Positions 58,000 to 64,000 of a stretch of DNA of 64,000 nt are shown here, piece after piece; position 1 is the stretch's first letter, and the number at the start of each line of letters is the position of its first letter. The stretch covers positions 2,104,696 to 2,168,695 of the forward strand of contig NC_049986.1 in assembly GCF_000003815.2 (NCBI RefSeq), read 5' to 3'. The DNA is from Branchiostoma floridae. Taxonomy: Eukaryota > Chordata > Leptocardii > Amphioxiformes > Branchiostomatidae. The translations under genes and the position numbers were made by a program. The notes beneath the pieces were generated by a model that was given only the letters and a program-made list of their open reading frames with translations, made no database searches and was not told the origin of the DNA.

Positions 58000-58690
58000 A
58001 ATGTATCACGTTTGACCGGCAATGTGGCATCTGTGCATCTCCACCTTTTCGACAATTTTACGTCTATTTATACATAGATCGGAAAGAATTAGAAATATCA
58101 TTTCCATAAAGTGAAGGGTTTATATAATAGAATAAAAATGCCGGCTTTATCGATATTTTCAAAATATATTATGGGATAACAGGTAAATATAAGCGCAAAA
58201 GTATTTGGACTTGTTCATCTTCTTGATAAGTGTGTCTTGTTGGTGTTATGGTAATGCTTGCAGGCGACGAAACAAACGACGAGTTGAAACAAAAGTATCG
58301 ATATATCAGCCCGCGCTTGTTTACGCGGTACATCATCAGAAATTCTGACACGGAAATGGTGCCATAGGGTGTGTACGTACCTTGTAACACAGCAAACTAA
58401 GTGTTTCTTACAATGCAGTGCAAGCTATTACCTAAAATATCTTTAGATCTTGTTCAACATGCAATCCTAAAATCTAACGAACACGGATCGAAAACGTTTA
58501 CATGAGTGCTTTTTTGTAAGAAACTGCAAACTAGTGATGAGATTCGCGTGAAAATAAGCTCATATGTTCCATGATGATATGGTTGGCCAATGATTTTTAA
58601 CAATTATGTCATCACATTAGCATAATAAAAGTCACTTTTAGACACATTCCATATGAAAGATATATCAAACAAGTTAAGTTTAGGAAGAAA
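58000..58690. other. intron-like gene-free stretch
   Basis: No exon seen. Some AT-rich sequence at 58560-58690 may be the left part of an older MITE that the piggyBac-like element entered. Confidence 0.4.
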
Positions 58691-58698
58691 TTTTTTAA

Positions 58699-59643
58699 CC
58701 CTCATCCGACCGTATGGGGTCATTTTTGACCCCAGGCGTATATTTTTATCTGTCATATCAACATTTTTCATCAGAGAAAAAATTCCTTCCATGAATTTGT
58801 TTGTATACATGTTATACAACATCTACCAATTTTTCACCGAGTTTTGTCAATTGTTGTATAAGCTATACTTGAAAGTTTGTGTCTGGTTCGGTGGGGTCAA
58901 AAATGACCCCAGCCAATCATGAATCATTTATTACATGAATATCAAGACATTTCAATAAAATAACAAGCATTCCTCATCACTGCTATTACAGCAATAAGTT
59001 ATAGTTGCTTAGATGATTAAACACCGAATATTTTGAAAGAAATTTTAGTATTTTAGTGTAAAACACAGTTTTTCGACATTCTGCATAAATTATGATAATA
59101 CGCACTAATTACCTTCGCTAATGAAAGTGAAAATGTTTCTAATTAATTCAGAAACAATATATGGACAGAATGTGCAGAAGGAACCTACAAGAAAGATTTT
59201 TGCGGGAAAATAGACAAGAGTTATTTTATGTATGTGCTTATATGGCGGAATATGATGCATAATTAAGTAATAAATTCGTTAATTTTTACAAATATTGTAT
59301 TTTTTCTTGTTAAATAGCATTATTATGCTATAAGTATTATTGCAGCATCAAAACTTTTGTTTAGAAATCGATAAGACAACACATTGTTTAAGTAGGTTGA
59401 GTATCATGGTACATTTTCAGAGCTAATGTGGTTTCTCCTCATTTTCTGCATAAATTATGATAATGAGTAAAAACTACTGACACCAAAACTTGTCAAAATA
59501 TTTTTCATAGATTGGTGAAACAGTAAATACATAGAAATGACAAAATAAGCCAGCAGAAATATGTCTATGATCAAAACAAAATGGGGTCAAAAATGACCCC
59601 ATACGGTCAGATTCGTCGTAAAAATGTAACGGTCGGATGAGGG
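58699..59643. mobile_element. piggyBac-like MITE with nested palindromes
   Basis: TTAA at 58695-58698 and 59644-59647 flanks perfect 15-bp inverted ends CCCTCATCCGACCGT. Just inside both ends lies the palindrome GGGGTCATTTTTGACCCC (58716-58733; 59583-59600), with a third copy at 58893-58910. TTAA-CCCT ends followed by a GGTCATTTTTGACC-type palindrome are familiar from piggyBac-derived MITEs in other animals. AT-rich interior, no transposase. Confidence 0.85.
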
Positions 59644-59689
59644 TTAATCTCATTGTTTAACCAAATTTAACAGATTTCATAAAATATGC

Positions 59690-59845
59690 CTTTCAGAAAC
59701 CTTTTGCCATTGCCACACGAATAATTAAAAAAATTAATCTATTTGTTTTAATTGTTGCCAACAATATTCTAGAAAAAAGTCACTATTGGTTGTCCTAGCC
59801 GTTTGGGAGTTCTATGACGTGTCAAAGATGTCGCGGGCACTTCTA
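59690..59845. repeat. fragment of the 35619-36479 MITE family
   Basis: CCATTGCCACACGAA..., TTGTTGCCAACAATATT, TCCTAGCCGTT.GG and GTCAAAGATGTCGCGGGC follow the same order as 36300-36440 (GCCATGGTAACACGAA, TTGTTGCCAACAATATT, GCGTAAGCCGTTCTGG, ATCGAAGTCGGCGCGGGC). Decayed copy beside the second piggyBac-like MITE. Confidence 0.6.
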
Positions 59846-59978
59846 GCTTCACCTTGTTTGACTTTACCTCATGGATCTATGATATGGAAGAATATTTCTA
59901 TAGTTCTCTCTCTGGAGATATATATAGATTATGAGGCTGATAACAACTGTTCACACATGACATCCAATTTCACCACAG

Positions 59979-60095
59979 GTTCAAACACCCACAGCGAATC
60001 CTGGTCTACAGTTAACAACACTTTCAATGACAGCATCCCATCCTTCAACCCCACCTAAACATCCTCTCCCTGCACTACCCAATCCCTGGGCAAAG
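59979..60095 (+). CDS. possible linker exon after the hevein-like exon, with an in-frame stop
   Basis: The acceptor ATCCAATTTCACCACAG ends at 59978; the donor CAAAG/GTAAGG follows 60095; 117 bp. Joined in phase 1 to the hevein-like exon it reads GSNTHSESWSTVNNTFNDSI, then PSFNPT and a TAA at 60056-60058. Beyond the stop it continues TSSPCTTQSLGK, in the same Ser/Thr-rich style. So either the protein ends here, or a linker exon to a further domain has acquired a stop. Phase 0 is fully open (VQTPTANPGLQLTTL...) but does not match the preceding exon. Confidence 0.4.
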
Positions 60096-60489
60096 GTAAG
60101 GGTATTTTACAGCACCTTCACATATTATCTTTGATCTGCAGGAGTGTAAGGGAGTTGACAAAAATGATCAGTTTAGAGCCTTAGTAGCTACAGAAAACCC
60201 GATGTTATCTGCGGCAGTGAGTTGCACTCATCGATCAGACCAAGGAGGTTGAACCTCCTTGATCACACCCTGTCTATACAAAAGCCGGAAATATTTCCAG
60301 AATGTATATAGACCATGATCACTCAAATACGGAGATTGTATAGGTTATGATACATCAGGCATGATATAGACCCTTATTTGTTGACTCAGCTTATATGCCC
60401 CCAACCTCTGGACTTGTTGTGCAGGAACGTGAGACATCCTTGAGCAGCATTGTAGATATACCGTCCCCACCAAATGTTGCACTATTCTG

Positions 60490-60728
60490 GGACGTCAATA
60501 TGCCGAACATTTGCTGGCCTTCGAGGCGCCTAGAGTTAATCCCACGCCCAAATATGAAATGGGACTGAACGAGAAACTCCAAGAGGTAGTACAGAGCTGT
60601 AGCCTGTCCCAGGTGGTATTGGCTCCGACATGCGGCCACAATATTCTGGACTTGGCTTTGGTGTCTAATCCTGACCTGGTGGAGAAGGTCAGTGTCTCTC
60701 CGGGGATAAGTGACCATGACGCTGTCAG
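60490..60728 (+). pseudogene. LINE endonuclease-domain fragment
   Basis: The first frame reads DVNMPNICWPSRRL (compare GDFNLPDINW of apurinic-type LINE endonucleases). After a frameshift near 60550 another frame reads LNEKLQEVVQSCSLSQVVLA, then PTCGHNILDLALVSNPDLVE, then VSVSPGISDHDAVS, the conserved T-R-x-x-N-x-L-D and SDH blocks. Short, frameshifted, no RT. CR1/L2-type origin is likely. Confidence 0.75.
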
Positions 60729-60904
60729 TAGGTATTAACAGTCACGGCAAACACAACAGCAAAATATACTTCCTTGGCTCTCTCACTGGAAATCCATATG
60801 CCATCTCACTTCTATGGCATAACCCTTGACCTCCACATCAAGTGATTGAAAACAAATGGATGCCTGCAGTTCCATCAACAAGGCTAAGTGGTCTATCTAC
60901 CACT

Positions 60905-61260
60905 AACCATATCTTTAGTCATTGATCATGCAAATTAGCAGTTATTTTGCATAATTAGCATCTCATTATGAAATCTTCACTTAGGCTATCCACATATCAA
61001 AAATCATGGCGATCCGGCAAAGGAATTCAAATTTTGCCATTAATTATGCAAATAAGGTCGTCATTTGCATAATTGATATCTATCGATATTTCTCTCCTTT
61101 CCAGCCACATGTCACAAGTTTGAAAGTCCTATCATGGGCTGAGGTGGACTTATACACTTTCACATTAATCATGCAAATCAGCTGCCGATTTGCAAAAATA
61201 GCATCCCATTACAGGTCATCACTCACCCTATCTGCATACCAAAAATCTACACGTTCTCCA
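60905..61260. repeat. ATGCAAAT-rich interspersed repeat, copy 2
   Basis: Blocks ATCATGCAAATTAGCAG...TTTGCATAATTAGCATC, TTATGCAAATAAGGTCG...TTTGCATAATTGATATC and ATCATGCAAATCAGC repeat about every 120-150 bp, as at 56690-57110. Confidence 0.7.
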
Positions 61261-61399
61261 GTTTTTTCTCGTCCGAAGTTTAAAAGGAAACCGCCGTATG
61301 CAGTTCCAAAGCTCTCTGCTCTGAGGGCTATCTACCGCTCAAAAGTCATTAATCTAAAAATTAAAGAAACCGGTTCGGTATCATAAGAATAGTGAGTTT

Positions 61400-62420
61400 A
61401 ATTACTATAAACGACGACAGCAAATGTATAAAAATGACTCCCAGCTTCTTGACATTTCAGCATATGCAATAATCTGTTTTTATTGGGGATGTTTTTTTCA
61501 CATTGAATCCATAATTGAAATGTTTCAAAAATGTCTTATTTAAGTTTAATGTATCATCAACTATGATTACTGAAATGATGCTCCATACTCATTTCAAATA
61601 TGTGTAAATTGTTCTTATTTCTTAACGACAAGTCGTTACCGCATTTCATAACTTTTTTTTTTTTATATTTGAGTAATTCGGTTGTTCCTTTTGCTACAAT
61701 GTAGATCCCCGACCCAATCATTTGTGAAGGTGGACTTAGTCAACCTAGCCTGGTCTTTCAACGGCAAGATATTCATCAAGACTCTCTAAGATAAACGGTA
61801 ATTTATGCTTCAGTCGACCTGGATGTGAACGGGGTTTCCAAGTACTGTATCTAAAACCCCGGTCACAAAGCGCGTACGATTCCTTGCGATTCCTTCCGAT
61901 GCGCAGGATAAGCGCAGTGCGTCGTAAGTCGGGGGAGAATCGGAAGCAATGGTTTACGTATATAAAGCCGTGGTCACAAAGCGCGTAGTGCATCGTACGA
62001 TGAGGTCATAAGAGCGTGCCTGCGTCAATCGCAGTGGATCATAGTAAATCGGGGAGCGTCGTATGGCGAAAAATAGAGCTGAAATGGATTTTGAACATGT
62101 TCAAAATTTCGCTATCGTCGTAAGAATTTATTTGCCCCCATAGCAGAGTTCATTACGGCAATTTTTGTCTACTGATGAGGTTATAGATTTATGATTTTTT
62201 AGCATGTTGTGATGGTTTCAGTTTTCCCTGATATTGTCGATATTGACGAAAAGGGGAAATATATCAGTCGCAACTGCCACAGTCGCAACCAGAGAACAGC
62301 GAGCCACGCACAGGTGATGCAGACAATTGTTTGATCGCTTCATGCACGTGCGTTTATAATTAGATCAAATCTCAGCTCTCGTCGGTCTTGCGTCAGTTCC
62401 ATGTAAGCAGAGTCACGGGA
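61400..62420. other. gene-free stretch
   Basis: Contains two copies of GGTCACAAAGCGCGTA (about 61861 and 61974, some 113 bp apart). No exon or domain seen. Confidence 0.45.
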
Positions 62421-62424
62421 ATTG

Positions 62425-62895
62425 GAGAGTTTCCCGTACGGGAAACGCACCGTATAGTCGGTGCATTTCCCGTACGGGAATCTCTCCACGGGAAAGCGCT
62501 GGTTCCCGGACGTCCTTGAGATGGGAATCTCTCCACCGGGAGCGAATGTTCCCAGACGGGTATTTCACCCGACGGCACCGACGGTGCGCGCAGGCGTTCT
62601 CGCCGTGACAGTTCAAATAAAAAATTGACATATTTCGCGCAACGTTTAGATATTTCAAAGAACGTTGAAATAGACAACGTTGCACTGTCATAAACATTCG
62701 CAGAATGGGAATTTTCCTCTGGGGAATTTCGCTAGTGGGCTGCCGGGCGACTTTGCGCGCAAGCGTTCTCTCGGGGACATTTGGAATCAAACATGGAGGG
62801 TTCAACCTCCTTGGAATCAAACCTTTCAAAGAAAATTGAAATATATCCAAGAACTTTGATATACTATGGTGCACTGTCAAAGCAATCGCCTCCAC
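62425..62895. repeat. palindromes and a diverged ~180-bp tandem duplication
   Basis: TTTCCCGTACGGGAA occurs twice (about 62430 and 62466), a perfect palindrome core each time. GCGCGCAGGCGTTCTC...TTTCAAAGAACGTTGAAAT...TTGCACTGTCA (62586-62690) recurs in diverged form as GCGCGCAAGCGTTCTC...TTTCAAAGAAAATTGAAAT...GTGCACTGTCA (62755-62880). Confidence 0.65.
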
Positions 62896-62899
62896 AAAT

Positions 62900-64000
62900 C
62901 ATCGATATTTTTTTTACCTTACAGCTGCACAGATAAAGGTATAGTAAAACGAAATACGATAACATCGCGTTCCAAACATCACAGCAACTTTGTTACCGAG
63001 AATGCAAAAGAAACAAACAACGACTTACCTTTGGATGGGGCAGACTCGATATGGATATTAAGAGCTTGGTGTTCACAACTTTAAATGTTGCTTACATCGG
63101 CGTACGCTAAACTACCCTGAAACTTAGTAAACACCGGCCCAGCACCCACATAATCGCACTCCGCATCAAAATCCAAACCCACGCTGCCTAATTACATATG
63201 CATAGGTCAAGGGTCACACTCATGGGGTCATGGTGTCGTCATTACATATTCATAACCTCAAAGACACCAATGAACACAAAAAAAAAGACATACAGTGATA
63301 CACATCACATAAGACATACATGTCGGTGACCGTCGGTACGGCATTACTATATACACTTGACGTCTGCCTTAGAAAAAGTAAGTGCAGCACATTCAAAATA
63401 CACACACCTCGGCAAGCACCTAATCGGTAGATTTACATACTACGGTACATTTTCAATGGAAGAAAAAAAAACACGAAACAGCAAGATACATAAACTTGTC
63501 GGAAAAAGACTAAAAGAAAAAGATTTTCACATCCATCAAGAAAAACTGGTTGAACATGATCCTATGCAAATGTCAAACATATGTAAAACATGTTGGAATA
63601 GTTCGGTAAGACAATAGTCTACATGCTTTAACTTCATGCGCCACAATCTGCACCAAAATGAAAAAAGAGATTAAATAAACACAGCCTAATAAAAGGATAG
63701 ACAAAAGCGTCAACAGGCCAAGGTAAAAACATTTTTTTCTTATGTTCAATACCTACGACAACGAAACAGTGTCACTAAGCATAGACTTACACAAAAACAT
63801 AAGAAAGACATACAAAACTGAAAATCTACAATACCGTCGGCAAATCTGTAACATGTCAAATATACATACAAAAATAATGTACTACGGTACATTTTTAATG
63901 AACACAAAAGAACAACCATATTCACATGCATAAGACCTTACATTTGGCATACATGTCGGTGACCGTAAGTACACATTACAAGACTCCAGTCTTGGTAGAA
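62900..64000. repeat. AC-rich stretch with dispersed direct repeats
   Basis: ACATACATGTCGGTGACCGT occurs at about 63316 and again at about 63949, and TACTACGGTACATTTT at about 63438 and 63880. The order of the two words is reversed between loci, so these are probably parts of two overlapping repeat copies, the second running out of the window. No gene supported. Confidence 0.5.

Noticed and set aside
63357-63933. Two short frames sharing YYGTF
   Set aside because: The shared word comes from a DNA repeat (TACTACGGTACATTTT), with no other similarity.

Overview
The window reads as animal genomic DNA, most likely from a cephalochordate (amphioxus, Branchiostoma-like). Coding exons are sparse and have GT/AG borders. 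C2H2 zinc-finger genes and leucine-rich-repeat (LRR) receptor exons recur. The intergenic space is packed with diverse, mostly dead transposons (CR1/L2-like LINEs, Penelope-like, hAT, piggyBac-like and mariner elements) and minisatellites. The species call is inference from this style. There is no operon structure, CRISPR array or rRNA, and five N-runs mark assembly gaps.

Layout. 1-9 kb is gene-free repeat DNA: a hAT-like MITE, two copies of a tRNA-like SINE, a 2-kb block of diverged tandem repeats and a LINE reverse-transcriptase relic. At 9.1-9.5 kb (minus) lies the first coding exon of a secreted or membrane LRR protein. 10-13.3 kb holds MITEs around a 533-base gap. 13.8-24.5 kb is a large inverted duplication. 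Each arm carries a copy of one multi-finger C2H2 gene. The left copy is split by a 1,453-bp hAT-like element with a perfect 8-bp target duplication, and the right copy is broken by a stop and two frameshifts. A degraded CR1-like LINE follows at 24.5-26.0 kb.

30.9-34.2 kb holds the best intact gene. It is an 887-codon LRR type I membrane protein with a Ser/Thr-rich stalk, one transmembrane helix and a cytoplasmic tail with four Tyr-x-x-Ile motifs. It runs into a ten-copy, exactly 84-bp minisatellite. In another frame this minisatellite encodes a motif resembling the tail, and a plausible 191-bp intron would bring the two into frame. 34.3-43 kb is transposon territory: a TA-flanked MITE, a piggyBac-like MITE with its empty site preserved in a neighbouring duplicate, a deleted mariner with an empty-site homologue 7 kb away, a foldback and a CCAAT-containing minisatellite. 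A third zinc-finger gene, also frameshifted, lies at 43.6-44.5 kb (minus).

45.2-60.1 kb (plus) appears to hold scattered exons of a type II membrane protein: a short N-terminal exon, a transmembrane exon, a coiled-coil stalk exon built from 51-bp repeats, and an eight-cysteine hevein-like (chitin-binding type 1) exon. Intron phases agree at the joins that can be tested. Its introns hold an 81-bp minisatellite, a second copy of the hAT element from the zinc-finger gene, a Penelope-like GIY-YIG fragment, a hAT element nested in its own relative, and a second piggyBac-like MITE. 60.1-64 kb contains a LINE endonuclease fragment and repeats.

Functional reading (inference): two candidate innate-recognition receptors (LRR with phosphotyrosine-type motifs; type II hevein-like) sit among a decaying zinc-finger family and a dense record of nested transposition.
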